NCBI RefSeq assembly: GCF_024198175.1
Contig: NZ_JAJVKV010000022.1
Coordinates: 62,001 to 126,000, forward strand
Direction of reading: 5' to 3'
Length of the DNA: 64,000 nt
Source: Pyxidicoccus xibeiensis
GTDB taxonomy: Bacteria; Myxococcota; Myxococcia; Myxococcales; Myxococcaceae
In this document: positions 44,501 to 52,518 of the stretch, piece by piece
Layout: each line of letters starts with the position of its first letter
Numbering within the stretch: the stretch's first letter is position 1
Notes under the pieces: model-generated
The model's input: the letters and a program-made list of their open reading frames with translations, nothing else
Database searches by the model: none
Told to the model about the DNA's origin: nothing
Position numbers and translations under genes: made by a program

Positions 44501-47378
44501 GGGCGAGGACGCCGCCGGCTACCTGGTGCGGGTGCGCTCCGGCGCCACGCAGACGGACCTCGAGCTGGAGGGCGAGGGCCGCTACTACTGGTGGGGCGAG
44601 GGCAACCGCGTGGACCAGACGCCGCGCCCGCTCAAGCCCGCGTCCCTCAACGTGGTGCTGCCGGCCTCCGCGCGCGTGGGCCAGCCCGTCGCCGTGACGC
44701 TGAAGGTGCCCTACAAGGGCCGGCTGCTGCTCACCGCGGAGACGGACCGCGTGCTCACCAGCGAGTGGAAGGCCGTGGAGCCCGGCGAGGTGACGTGGAG
44801 CTTCAAGCCCGCGGGCTTCGCGCCCAACGTCTACGTGAGCGCCTTCCTGGTGAAGGACCCGCACCTTGAGTCCAAGGAGGCCTTCATGCCGGACCGCGCC
44901 TTCGGCGTGGCCAGCGTGACGCTGGAGCCGGTGGACTACACGCAGGCGGTGACGATGAACGTGCCCAAGGAGGTCCGCTCCAACGACACGCTGACGGTGG
45001 AGCTGGACCTGGGCGCGGTGGAGGGGCCGACCTTCGCCACGGTGGCGGTGGTGGACGAGGGCATCCTCTCGCTCACGCGCTTCCAGAGCCCGGACCCGCT
45101 CAAGCAGCTCTTCACCAAGCGCGCGCTGGGCGTGGACACGTATGAGACCATCGGCTGGACGCTGCTGGTGCCGCCGGGTGGCAACTCGCGCTCCACGGGT
45201 GGTGACGGCGAGGGGGACTCCGCCGGCCGCGTGCAGCCCGTCAAGCCGGTGGCGCTGTGGAGCGGCGTGGTGGCGGTGCCGGCCAACGGCAAGCTGCGCG
45301 TGCCCTTCAAGCTGCCGCAGTACCGGGGCGCGGTGCGGGTGATGGCGGTGACGGCGGGCAAGCAGCGCATCGGCCGCGCCAGCGCGCAGGTGCTGGTGAG
45401 AGACCCGCTGGTGCTCCAGGCCACGCTGCCGCGCTTCCTCACGCAGAACGACGAAATCCAGGTGCCCGTCTTCGTCACCAACCTGTCCGGCAAGGCGCAG
45501 GACGTGAAGGTGACGCTGGCCACCGAGTCGCTGCCGGTGCCGGGGCTGGCGCAGCCCGCAACGGTGGGCTCGCCCGTGCAGTTGCTGGGCAAGAGCGAGG
45601 GCCGCGTCCGGCTGGAGGACGGCAAGTCCACCACCTTCGTCTTCCAGGCCCGGGCCGTCCAGGCGGTGGGCGCGGCGCGGATGACGGTGACGGTGGAGGG
45701 CGGCGGGCACACCTCGCGCGAGACGCTGGACGTGCCGCTGACTCCCGCCGGCCCGCGCGAGCGCCGCGTGCAGCGCGTGGAGCTGGCGCAGGGGACGACG
45801 GACCTCTCCAAGCTCCTCCAGGGCTGGGTGCCCACCACGGAGCGCACCACGCTGTGGGTGACGACGAACCCGTATGCGCAGTCGCTCCAGCACCTCTCGT
45901 ACCTGGTGCGTTACCCGTACGGGTGCGTGGAGCAGACGACGTCCTCCACGCGGCCGCTGCTCTTCGTCTCGGAGCTGCTGGACACCGTGGACCCCACGCT
46001 GACGCAGGGCAAGCCGGTGGGGGACCTGGTGCTGGCGGGCATCAACCGCGTCCTCTCCATGCAGACGTCGGCGGGCGGCTTCGCCTACTGGCCGGGCCAC
46101 ACCGAGCCGGTGGACTGGGGCACCGCCTACGCGACGCACATGCTGCTGGACGCGCAGAAGCTGAAGTACCCCGTGCCGCAGGACCGGCTGGATGACGCCC
46201 TCGCGTGGATGGGCAACATGCTCAACAACTACGAGGGCCGCACGGGCCGGCACGGCGGGTACAGCGAGAGCTCGGAGGCGTACATGCACTACGTGCTGGC
46301 GCTGGGCGGCAAGGGGCGCAAGGCGCGGGTGCAGAAGATGGTGGAGGCGCTGGCGGAGAAGGCGAAGAAGACGCCGCTGGTGGGCGAGGAGCGCGAGCAG
46401 GACTACATGCTCAAGGCCGCGCTGTGGCTGGCGGGAGACCGCCGCTACGAGAAGGAGCTGAAGAGCCCGGACCTGTCGCCCGTCACCGACGAGCGGAAGA
46501 ACAACTGGTCCTTCTACTCGGACAAGCGGCGCCGGGGCTTCATGCTCAGCACCTTCCAGGATTTGTTCGGCAACGACGCGGCGGGTGAGCCGCTGGCGCA
46601 GCTGGTGGCCGAGTCGCTCCAGACGCACTCGAGCAGCGGGTACACCACGCAGGAGCTGGTGTGGGGCATCAGCGGCCTGGGCAAGCGGCTGCAGGGCACG
46701 GCCTCGACCTTCTCCGCGCCGGTGCTGACGGCGGAGGGCAAGACGGTGGCGCCGGTGCAGGACAAGGCCGCGCGCACGTCGGACCGCACCTGGGCGCTGG
46801 CCCGGGCCAGCGAGCGGCAGGGCCTCAATCTGGAGGTGAAGTCCAAGGACGCGGGCAAGCTGTACCTCATCGTCAGCAGCGAGGGCGTGCGCACGGACGG
46901 CCAGGTGAAGTCGGGAGGCCAGGGCCTCACGCTGACGCGCCGGTGGCGGAAGCTGGACGGCACGGAGCTGGCGCTCGGGGCGGACCCGGTGGCGCTGGCG
47001 GACCTCGTCTACGTGGAGCTGGAGGTGCGCAACACCACGGCCGGGCGCGTGCAGAACATCGCGCTGGTGGACCGGCTGCCGGCGGGCTGGGAAATCGAGA
47101 ATGCGCGGCTGGGCCGGGGTGGCGCCGTGTCCTGGGTGGACGCGGACGCGCTGTGGTCGGCGGACTACGTCAACATCCGCGATGACAGGATGGAGGTCTT
47201 CGGCAGCCTGAACTCAGGCGAGTCGAAGAAGGTCGTCTACGCGGTGCGCGCGGTGACGGCGGGCACCTTCCAGCTGCCGTCGGCGGAGGCGGAGGCCATG
47301 TACGACCCGCGCCTCTGGGCCCGCGAGAAGCCCGGCACGGTGCGGGTGTCCGGCCCGTGGAAGGACAACCTGCTCTAG
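41586..47378 (+). CDS. Bacterial alpha-2-macroglobulin lipoprotein
   Basis: A 1930 aa protease-trapping lipoprotein. The signal peptide ends in lipobox LAAC with acylated Cys33, so it is likely tethered in the periplasm. MG-like beta-sandwich domains follow (VVAKRKLALK..., YRPGDTAHVVAVLRA, VEEFVPERMKV), then a bait-like region (GGNSRSTGGDGEGDSAGR at about 1200) and the thioester CVEQ (Cys1447 to Gln1450, in YPYGCVEQTTS) in an alpha/alpha helical domain. A protease cleaving the bait would be trapped covalently. Compared with E. coli YfhM (about 1650 aa) it is longer. ATG 41586 has GGAGGA upstream. Its stop overlaps the convergent PLD gene by four bases. Bacterial A2M is usually linked to pbpC, which here lies just after the PLD gene; the two likely cooperate in cell-wall repair and defence. 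Confidence 0.94.
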   Translation: MTPQSVVPHQSPRATRARWPLAALLAVTTLAACKQDKTPASPSAPAEQGSGSTSTPTGAPSAPGTAAGGTATGPGTQPAATPPSPESLTPVIRELAPEGLLPEAVVIEFPRAVMPSEGDVKPGTTVDITPRPQGSLSWTTPSTLTFRPSAPGFSPNTKYTVTVGSVWTPAGEVKPPSDGSWSYRFTTPAFRFVRLSPRQLDLPKGRVEVDVVFSGPVELAAVRSRGAFQVEGQAITEVKWSTIATARNVLTAQLTHPRLKPTATVRFALTEGLSAAAEGKATAPAAEATFALRDSKRLDVTGVFLKEGATGHYLEVSCRDSAPGAPAVAREFQEYDSYYWDDSNKGCMLDDAVAADAIHLTPPVKFTLTPSRRGFRLFGDFKRGPHALRIDAGTASVGGGTLLAPFAHAFSVPARKPQVSFASSGRYLPRSAWRNLPLQHLNLDEVELTVRNVPPENLVFWMGDDNTETVDERTSNVVAKRKLALKSAPDTLATTYVDVATLVPATTRGLVELSATSGEWRASTRILLTDLSLVAKRGGPAPGATDRGEVWVWALGMESTEPLSGVEVSLVKKSGQSVARCTTVGAEGCVLKVPPPGVDDSEPFALIARDGEELTYLKYSELKTEIANSDVQGEPYRGEKPYRASLWSDRGVYRPGDTAHVVAVLRAQDDVAPPVGMPVELVVVDPRERELRKVTLKTNEAGLVSLDVPFEAFQDTGRYRVTLKVADRDVASYGLSVEEFVPERMKVTARAEKEGYVQGEEVPVGVEAAYLFGGSAEGSPVELTCRLVPSEFKPKENAQYAYGVWRQGGAEPRPTTLGQVKGTLDAKGQALLRCPAQANTGGFRGAARLTALASVFESGSGRSTVGDASTQVHPEPYYVGLQANTRKVKAGKPFTVQGVVVDWDGKLVTGGGAGGKAPKSVDVEYVRLEEEYGYFYDEVEGYERYQRHLRPLREGRVTVPVKDGRFSVDVTPGEDAAGYLVRVRSGATQTDLELEGEGRYYWWGEGNRVDQTPRPLKPASLNVVLPASARVGQPVAVTLKVPYKGRLLLTAETDRVLTSEWKAVEPGEVTWSFKPAGFAPNVYVSAFLVKDPHLESKEAFMPDRAFGVASVTLEPVDYTQAVTMNVPKEVRSNDTLTVELDLGAVEGPTFATVAVVDEGILSLTRFQSPDPLKQLFTKRALGVDTYETIGWTLLVPPGGNSRSTGGDGEGDSAGRVQPVKPVALWSGVVAVPANGKLRVPFKLPQYRGAVRVMAVTAGKQRIGRASAQVLVRDPLVLQATLPRFLTQNDEIQVPVFVTNLSGKAQDVKVTLATESLPVPGLAQPATVGSPVQLLGKSEGRVRLEDGKSTTFVFQARAVQAVGAARMTVTVEGGGHTSRETLDVPLTPAGPRERRVQRVELAQGTTDLSKLLQGWVPTTERTTLWVTTNPYAQSLQHLSYLVRYPYGCVEQTTSSTRPLLFVSELLDTVDPTLTQGKPVGDLVLAGINRVLSMQTSAGGFAYWPGHTEPVDWGTAYATHMLLDAQKLKYPVPQDRLDDALAWMGNMLNNYEGRTGRHGGYSESSEAYMHYVLALGGKGRKARVQKMVEALAEKAKKTPLVGEEREQDYMLKAALWLAGDRRYEKELKSPDLSPVTDERKNNWSFYSDKRRRGFMLSTFQDLFGNDAAGEPLAQLVAESLQTHSSSGYTTQELVWGISGLGKRLQGTASTFSAPVLTAEGKTVAPVQDKAARTSDRTWALARASERQGLNLEVKSKDAGKLYLIVSSEGVRTDGQVKSGGQGLTLTRRWRKLDGTELALGADPVALADLVYVELEVRNTTAGRVQNIALVDRLPAGWEIENARLGRGGAVSWVDADALWSADYVNIRDDRMEVFGSLNSGESKKVVYAVRAVTAGTFQLPSAEAEAMYDPRLWAREKPGTVRVSGPWKDNLL

Positions 47379-48058
47379 GCCAGCGTGTCCCAGAGCGCGT
47401 CGAACGCGCGGCTGAAGGGCTGCACCAGCCGCGCGTCGTCGGACACCAGGATGTTCTCGTGGTTGTGCTCCGCGGCGGAGCGCGTCCAGTTGTAGCTCCC
47501 CGTCACCAGCCGCAGCCTGTCGAACACCGCGAACTTGTGATGCATATGGGCCTCGCTCCTGTCCAGCCGCACCGGCACGCCGGCATCGCGCAGCCGATGC
47601 ATGTCGGAGCCGGCGTCCAGCGCCTTGTCGTCGTCGCCCACCACGCGCAGCCGCACGCCGTTGCGGTGGGCCTCCAGCAGCGCGCGGGTGATGCGGTCAT
47701 CCGTCACCGTGTAGACGCACACGTCGATGGAGCCGCGCGCGTCCTGCACCTGCTTGATGATGGCGTTGAGGGGGCCGTCGCCGGGCGTGAAGTGCGCCTC
47801 CATCCGGGACATCTCCGCGGTGCGGGGGGCGTGCAGGGCCTCCACCGTCTCCTCCAGCCAGGTGATGACCTCGCGCGAGCGCGGCTCCTTCACGGAGGCC
47901 CGGGCCAGGGCGAAGGCGCGGGAGCGGAAGAGGGTGAGCAGGGCCTCGCCTGCCCGCCGCTCCATGAGCACGGCCTGGAGCGCCTGCCGCTCGGTGGGCG
48001 TCAGCCTGCGGTCATCCAGGATGGAGGTCAGGATGGCATCGACGTCGACGGCATTCAT
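47375..48058 (-). CDS. Single-HKD phospholipase D-like protein
   Basis: A 227 aa protein with a cytoplasmic-looking helical N-terminus (AILTSILDDRRLTPTERQAL) and a PLD fold. Only one HKD motif is present: HMHHKFAVFDRLRLVTGSYNW (H-x-K-x4-D then GSYN), so a dimer would form the active site, as in Nuc-type nucleases. SIDVCVYTVTDD is the usual beta strand. It could be a nuclease or phosphodiesterase; no signal peptide is evident. It is convergent with the macroglobulin gene (four shared bases, both stop codons in CTAG) and divergent from pbpC. ATG 48058 is the first start after the noncoding upstream frame. Confidence 0.82.
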   Translation of the reverse strand: MNAVDVDAILTSILDDRRLTPTERQALQAVLMERRAGEALLTLFRSRAFALARASVKEPRSREVITWLEETVEALHAPRTAEMSRMEAHFTPGDGPLNAIIKQVQDARGSIDVCVYTVTDDRITRALLEAHRNGVRLRVVGDDDKALDAGSDMHRLRDAGVPVRLDRSEAHMHHKFAVFDRLRLVTGSYNWTRSAAEHNHENILVSDDARLVQPFSRAFDALWDTLA

Positions 48059-48161
48059 GGCGGAGCGTCTCCAGGCGTGAGCGAGGGCATCATCCCATGA
48101 GTCGTCTCGGTTGGCTGACCGGGGGCACGTGCCCATGGGAAGGGGGCTGCCCGTGCCTCCC

Positions 48162-50531
48162 ATGACTCGTCTCCGCCGGTGGGCTCGGAGGCTCGTGCCC
48201 GCGCTCGCCCTGCTGCTCGTCCTCTGCGTCGCGGGGGCGGTGGCGGCGTGGTGGGTGCCGCTACCGGAACGGCTGTCCGCGCCGGCCTCGGTCGTCGTGG
48301 AGTACCGGGACGGCACGCCGGCCCACGTCTTCCTGGCGCCGGACGAGCGCTGGCGCATCGCCACCGCGCCGGAGCGGGTGGACCCGGCCTACCTGCGCGC
48401 GCTGCTGGCGCTGGAGGACAAGCGCTTCTTCCACCACCCGGGCGTGGACCCGCTGGCGGTGGCGCGGGCCGCGGTGCGCAACGTGCTCCGGGGCCGGCGG
48501 GTGTCGGGCGCGTCCACGCTCACCATGCAGCTGGTGCGCATGCTGGAGCCCCGGCCGCGCACCTTCGGCTCGAAGCTCATCGAGTCCCTCCGCGCGATGC
48601 AGCTGGAACTGCGAATGACGAAGCAGGAGGTGCTCGCGGCCTACCTCCAGTTCGTCCCGTACGGGCGCAACGTGGAGGGCGTGGAGGCGGCGGCGCTGGC
48701 GTACTTCGGCCACACCGCGTCGCACCTGAGCCCGGCGGAAATCGCCACGCTGCTGGCGGTGCCGCAGAACCCCAACCGCCGCTTCCCCACGCCGCAGAAC
48801 GCGGCACGCCTGAAGGCGGCGCGGGACGAGGTGGCGCGGCGGCTCCTGGAGGACGAAGCGCTCCCCCGGGGCCCGGCGGACGCCACGGCGACGTCCGAGG
48901 CGGTGCTGGCCGAGGTGCGCGCCACGCCGGTGCCCACGGGGCTGACGCCCTTTCCCCGCGAGGCCCCACACGTAGCGGTGTGGCTGCGGGCGCGGCGGCC
49001 GGAGCTGGCGCGGCTGCGCACCACGCTGGACGCGGGCACGCAGCGGATGGTGGAGCGGCTGATGCGGGACGCGGCGGGCGGGCTGGCGCCGCGCGGCATC
49101 CACAACGGGACGGCGGTGGTGGTGGAGCGCGAGCGCTCGGAGGTGCTCGCGCTGGTGGGCAACTTCGACTTCTTCGACGCCGCGCATGGCGGGCAGATTG
49201 TGGGCTTCGACACGCCGCGCTCTCCGGGCTCGGCGCTCAAGCCGCTGCTGTACGCCATGGGCATCGACCTGGGCATGGTGGGGCCGGACCAGCTGGTGGC
49301 GGACGTGCCCACGGCCTATGGCGGCTATGCGCCGCGCAACTTCGACGGCCGCTTCCAGGGGCTGGTGCGGCTGGAGTACGCGCTGTCGCAGTCGCTCAAC
49401 ATGCCCTTCGTGCGGCTGCTGGAGCGCGTGGGCGTGGAGCGCTTCCTGGCCGCGCTGCGGACGGCGGGCGTGGCCAGCCTGGTGCCGGAGCCGGGGCACT
49501 ACGGCCTGTCGGCGGCGGTGGGCGGCATCGAGCTGACGCCGCTGGAGCTGGCGGGGGTGTACGTCGCGCTGGCGGGGGACGGGCGCGTGGCGCCGCTGAA
49601 GCTGCTGGAGGACGGGCAGCGCGTGGGCGGGCCGGCGGAGGTGGTGTCCCCGGGGGCGGCGTGGATGACGCGGCGGGCGCTGTCGCTGCGGGACAGGCCG
49701 GACTTTCCGGAGCGGCGGCGGCTGACGGGGATGCCGGCGCGGGTGCACTGGAAGACGGGGACGAGCTTCGGGCACCGGGACGCGTGGGCGGCGGGCTCGG
49801 GGCCCCGGCACACGGCGGTGGTGTGGCTGGGCAACTTCGACCACTCGCCCAGCGTGCACCTGGTGGGCGCGGACGCGGCGGGGCCGCTGCTGTTCGACAT
49901 CCTGGAGGGCGTGGGGCCGCGAGGCCGCGCGCAGCCGGACGAGGAGGGGGCGCCGGGAGACCTGATGCGCGTAGAGGTGTGCGCGTACTCGGGGCACCTG
50001 CCGACGGACGCGTGCGTGCAGCGCAAGCAGGTGTACGCCTTGAGGGCGGCGGTGCCCACGCGGCGCTGTCCGTACCACCAGCGGGTGGAGGTGGACGTGG
50101 CCACGGGGCTGGCGGTGGGGCCCACGTGCAGCCAGGGGCGGACGACGGAGTCGCGGGTGTACCTCACGTGGCCCGCCACCATCCGCCGCTGGCTGGAGGA
50201 GCAGCACCGCCGGCTGCCGGAGCCTCCCGCGGCCGCGCCCGGCTGCGAGCCTGGAGGCGAGCGCGCCGCGCCGAGCATCGTCTCTCCGGCGGACGGGCAG
50301 GTGGCCATGCTGATTCCGGGCGTGCCGGCGGAGCAGCAGGAGGTGCCGCTGGAGGCGGAGGCCTCGCATGACAGGGCGCTGACATGGTTCGTGGACGGAG
50401 CGCTGCTGGGCACGGCGCGCGCGGACGAGCGCGTGTGGTGGACGCCCCGGGTGGGGAGGCACGAAATCCTCGTCACGGATGACCGGGGGCTCACCGCGAA
50501 GCGCACGCTGGTGGTCCGCGAGCGGCGGTGA
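48162..50531 (+). CDS. pbpC: Penicillin-binding protein 1C
   Basis: A 789 aa bifunctional class A-type peptidoglycan synthase of the PbpC type. N-terminal membrane anchor (LVPALALLLVLCVAGAVAAWW), GT51 glycosyltransferase domain with catalytic Glu85 (ALEDKRFFHHPGVDP), then a transpeptidase domain with SALK Ser357 in SPGSALKPLLYAMG and KTGTS near Lys531, and a C-terminal BiPBP_C-like domain (VSPADGQVAMLIPG and LTWFVDGALLGTARADERVWW). PbpC is the usual partner of bacterial alpha-2-macroglobulin. ATG 48162 is taken; ATG 48135 and upstream are possible. The 4-base overlap (GTGA) with the next frame suggests a co-translated small gene. Confidence 0.92.
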   Translation: MTRLRRWARRLVPALALLLVLCVAGAVAAWWVPLPERLSAPASVVVEYRDGTPAHVFLAPDERWRIATAPERVDPAYLRALLALEDKRFFHHPGVDPLAVARAAVRNVLRGRRVSGASTLTMQLVRMLEPRPRTFGSKLIESLRAMQLELRMTKQEVLAAYLQFVPYGRNVEGVEAAALAYFGHTASHLSPAEIATLLAVPQNPNRRFPTPQNAARLKAARDEVARRLLEDEALPRGPADATATSEAVLAEVRATPVPTGLTPFPREAPHVAVWLRARRPELARLRTTLDAGTQRMVERLMRDAAGGLAPRGIHNGTAVVVERERSEVLALVGNFDFFDAAHGGQIVGFDTPRSPGSALKPLLYAMGIDLGMVGPDQLVADVPTAYGGYAPRNFDGRFQGLVRLEYALSQSLNMPFVRLLERVGVERFLAALRTAGVASLVPEPGHYGLSAAVGGIELTPLELAGVYVALAGDGRVAPLKLLEDGQRVGGPAEVVSPGAAWMTRRALSLRDRPDFPERRRLTGMPARVHWKTGTSFGHRDAWAAGSGPRHTAVVWLGNFDHSPSVHLVGADAAGPLLFDILEGVGPRGRAQPDEEGAPGDLMRVEVCAYSGHLPTDACVQRKQVYALRAAVPTRRCPYHQRVEVDVATGLAVGPTCSQGRTTESRVYLTWPATIRRWLEEQHRRLPEPPAAAPGCEPGGERAAPSIVSPADGQVAMLIPGVPAEQQEVPLEAEASHDRALTWFVDGALLGTARADERVWWTPRVGRHEILVTDDRGLTAKRTLVVRERR

Positions 50532-50545
50532 GGGCGTCCAGCGCG

Positions 50546-50911
50546 ATGAAGACCTGGAACGTCCGGCTCGCGGTCCTCCTCGGCGTCACCCTGGTGGCGG
50601 TGCTGGCGGCGCTCGCGGTGGCGGGGCCGATGCGGTTCATCCGGATGCCCGAAGGTGTCTGGCTCTGGGTCCGTACGCCTGGAGCCATCCAGGTTGCTGG
50701 CGGGCGGTACCGCTACTTCATCTGGGGGACGGACACCGTCGTGCGGGTGGAGCTCGATACCGATGGAGACGGCCGGTACGACGTCCGGGGTGACGACTGG
50801 CAGCGCGTCACGCCCACGTGGTGCTGGCGCCGGGGCAGCTCCGGGTGGGAGCCCGCGGCCCCCGAGCACTGTGTGGCGGCCAGGGAGCAGCTCACTCCGG
50901 GCCCGAGGTAG
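50546..50911 (+). CDS. Small membrane protein with a calcium-loop-like motif
   Basis: A 121 aa protein with one N-terminal membrane helix (VRLAVLLGVTLVAVLAALAVAG) and a periplasmic part holding ELDTDGDGRYDVRGDD, a Dx[DN]xDG calcium-loop-like sequence, and paired Cys residues (WCWRR, EHCVAAR). Its start is uncertain: GTG 50528 overlaps the PbpC stop as GTGA, and ATG 50546 (MKTWNVRLAV) is the best Met. No known family. It may be co-translated with PbpC and be an envelope accessory protein (inference). Confidence 0.6.
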   Translation: MKTWNVRLAVLLGVTLVAVLAALAVAGPMRFIRMPEGVWLWVRTPGAIQVAGGRYRYFIWGTDTVVRVELDTDGDGRYDVRGDDWQRVTPTWCWRRGSSGWEPAAPEHCVAAREQLTPGPR

Positions 50912-50958
50912 GAAGCCCCCGTCGTTCCGTGCGGGACGGCCCGCTCACGAGGCCGCGA

Positions 50959-51384
50959 CTAGAGGAAGCGGGCGCGAAGCTCCGGCGTGGGCATGCGGCA
51001 CGCGTCGGCCTTGCCGAACCAGCGGTAGCGGTTGCGCGCGATGAGCTTGTACACGGCATCGCGGATGGGCGTGGGGATGACGACGAAGGCGTAGAAGAGC
51101 TTCCACGCGCCGGGCAGCTTCCGGGCCACCCGCAGGGCGGCCGTCGAGCGCTCGTACACGCGCCCGCCCTCCACGAGGATGAAGCTGTTGGGCTCGGCCT
51201 CGGGCACGCGTCCCAGCGGGGCGAGGAGCGTGGCGGCCTGGGCGGACTGGAGCGCGGCGAAGCGGAAGCGCGCGGTCGGGTCCCGGTCGATGATGAAGTT
51301 CACCGCGCCATTGCAGAGGTTGCAGACGCCGTCGAAGAGCACCACCGCGCCCGTCTGCCCCGCTGCCTTGTCCGTCCCGTCCAT
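50959..51384 (-). CDS. DCC-family thiol-disulfide oxidoreductase
   Basis: A 141 aa protein of the DCC (DUF393) family, with the thioredoxin-like active-site start VVLFDGVCNLCNGAVNF that names the family. The fold is completed by FRFAALQSAQA, FILVEGGRVYERS and AWKLFYAFVVIPTPIRDAVY. It probably reduces or forms disulfides in small molecules or proteins. ATG 51384 has GGGGAGG 6 bases upstream. It lies on the same strand as, and downstream of, the renalase-like gene, 80 bases from its stop. Confidence 0.87.
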   Translation of the reverse strand: MDGTDKAAGQTGAVVLFDGVCNLCNGAVNFIIDRDPTARFRFAALQSAQAATLLAPLGRVPEAEPNSFILVEGGRVYERSTAALRVARKLPGAWKLFYAFVVIPTPIRDAVYKLIARNRYRWFGKADACRMPTPELRARFL

Positions 51385-51464
51385 CGCGAGCCTCCCCCAG
51401 CGGGAGATAACCTGGCGCCGCCTCTGTTGCACGGCCATGCCCCCGCTTCATGTCATACGTGGCA

Positions 51465-52505
51465 TCAGCGGGAGTGGAGGTGCCTCGCCAGCGCCACGCC
51501 GCTGAGGAACGCCCCCTCCACCCGAGGCCCCCCGCACCAGTCCCCGCAGGCCCCGAGCCCCGAGGCGGCGTCGAACAGGAACGACTCCTCCCGCGCGGGA
51601 GCGGGCAGGGCGTAGCGCCAGCGATGGGCCACGGCCTCCACGGGCCGCATGTCCCGTCCGGTGGCCGCGGCGAACGCCTCCACCCACCGCGTCGCCACCT
51701 GCTCGGGTGCGTCCTCCAGGGCCTCGCGGCTGGCCTCCGGTGAGCCATGCAGCACCCAGCGCTCCTCGCCCGGGTGCACGGTCCGCCGCCCCGGCTTGCC
51801 CTCCTCCCGCGCAATCCACGACAGGGGCGAGCCGTGGACGAAGGCCGCGTCCACCTCCAGCTCCACGGACGACGCGAAGCGGGCCATCACCGCCAGGCAC
51901 GGCTGCATCCGGACCGAGCCCGCGCGCGCCGCCAGCCCGGGCGCCCCGGCCAGCAGCGGCACCGCCTGCGGGGCGGGCACCGCGGCCACCACCACGTCGA
52001 AGACGCCGGGCACCGGGCCCGACTCCGCGAAGAGCCTCCACGCCGGGCCCTCTCGCTCCAGGCGCTCCACCCGGACTTCGCGGTGGAGGGCGAGCTCCTC
52101 CGCCAGCTGCTTCACCCCGGCCCCCATGCCCGGCACGCCCACGTAGCGCGTGTGCTCACGCTCCGAGCGCGTCACCCGGCCGTGCTCCAGCGTGCCGATG
52201 ACGCCGTTCCACTCCGCCGCCAGGCCCGCGTCCATCCACCTGCGCACCTGCTCCTGGAAGAGCGCGTCCCGGGCCGTGAAGTACTGGGCTCCGTGGTCGA
52301 AGGCGCCTCCGTCCTCTGTGCGCCGCGTGGCCATGCGGCCGCCCGCGCCCCGGCTCTTCTCGAACACCTGCACCGGGTAGCCGGCCGAGTGGAGGGCCCG
52401 CGCCAACGCGACTCCCGAGATGCCCGCGCCAATCACGGCCACGCGAGGCCGCGGGCCGGAGCGCTTCGGGAGGAGGGTGTCGAGGGGACTCGTGAAGGAG
52501 GCCAT
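51465..52505 (-). CDS. Renalase-like FAD-dependent amine oxidase
   Basis: A 346 aa flavoprotein. The Rossmann motif VAVIGAGISGVALARALHSAG is followed by VQVFEKSRGAGGRMATRR (GG-x-R-x-x-T/S motif), DHGAQYFTARD and, at the end, ACGDWCGGPRVEGAFLSGVALAR. These are diagnostic for the renalase/NAD(P)-dependent amine oxidase group. It likely oxidises isomeric or damaged NAD(P)H or an amine. ATG 52505 opens the family start (MASFTSPL). Its TGA is upstream of the DCC gene. A 13-base gap separates it from the histidine kinase stop at 52519, so the two may be co-transcribed. Confidence 0.87.
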   Translation of the reverse strand: MASFTSPLDTLLPKRSGPRPRVAVIGAGISGVALARALHSAGYPVQVFEKSRGAGGRMATRRTEDGGAFDHGAQYFTARDALFQEQVRRWMDAGLAAEWNGVIGTLEHGRVTRSEREHTRYVGVPGMGAGVKQLAEELALHREVRVERLEREGPAWRLFAESGPVPGVFDVVVAAVPAPQAVPLLAGAPGLAARAGSVRMQPCLAVMARFASSVELEVDAAFVHGSPLSWIAREEGKPGRRTVHPGEERWVLHGSPEASREALEDAPEQVATRWVEAFAAATGRDMRPVEAVAHRWRYALPAPAREESFLFDAASGLGACGDWCGGPRVEGAFLSGVALARHLHSR

Positions 52506-52518
52506 GGCCTCCCCACTA

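Noticed and set aside
40935-46628. A 1897-codon open frame opposite the macroglobulin gene
   Set aside because: Same artefact: low-complexity Arg/His/Leu-rich translation with no domain, while the plus strand has the thioester and lipobox.
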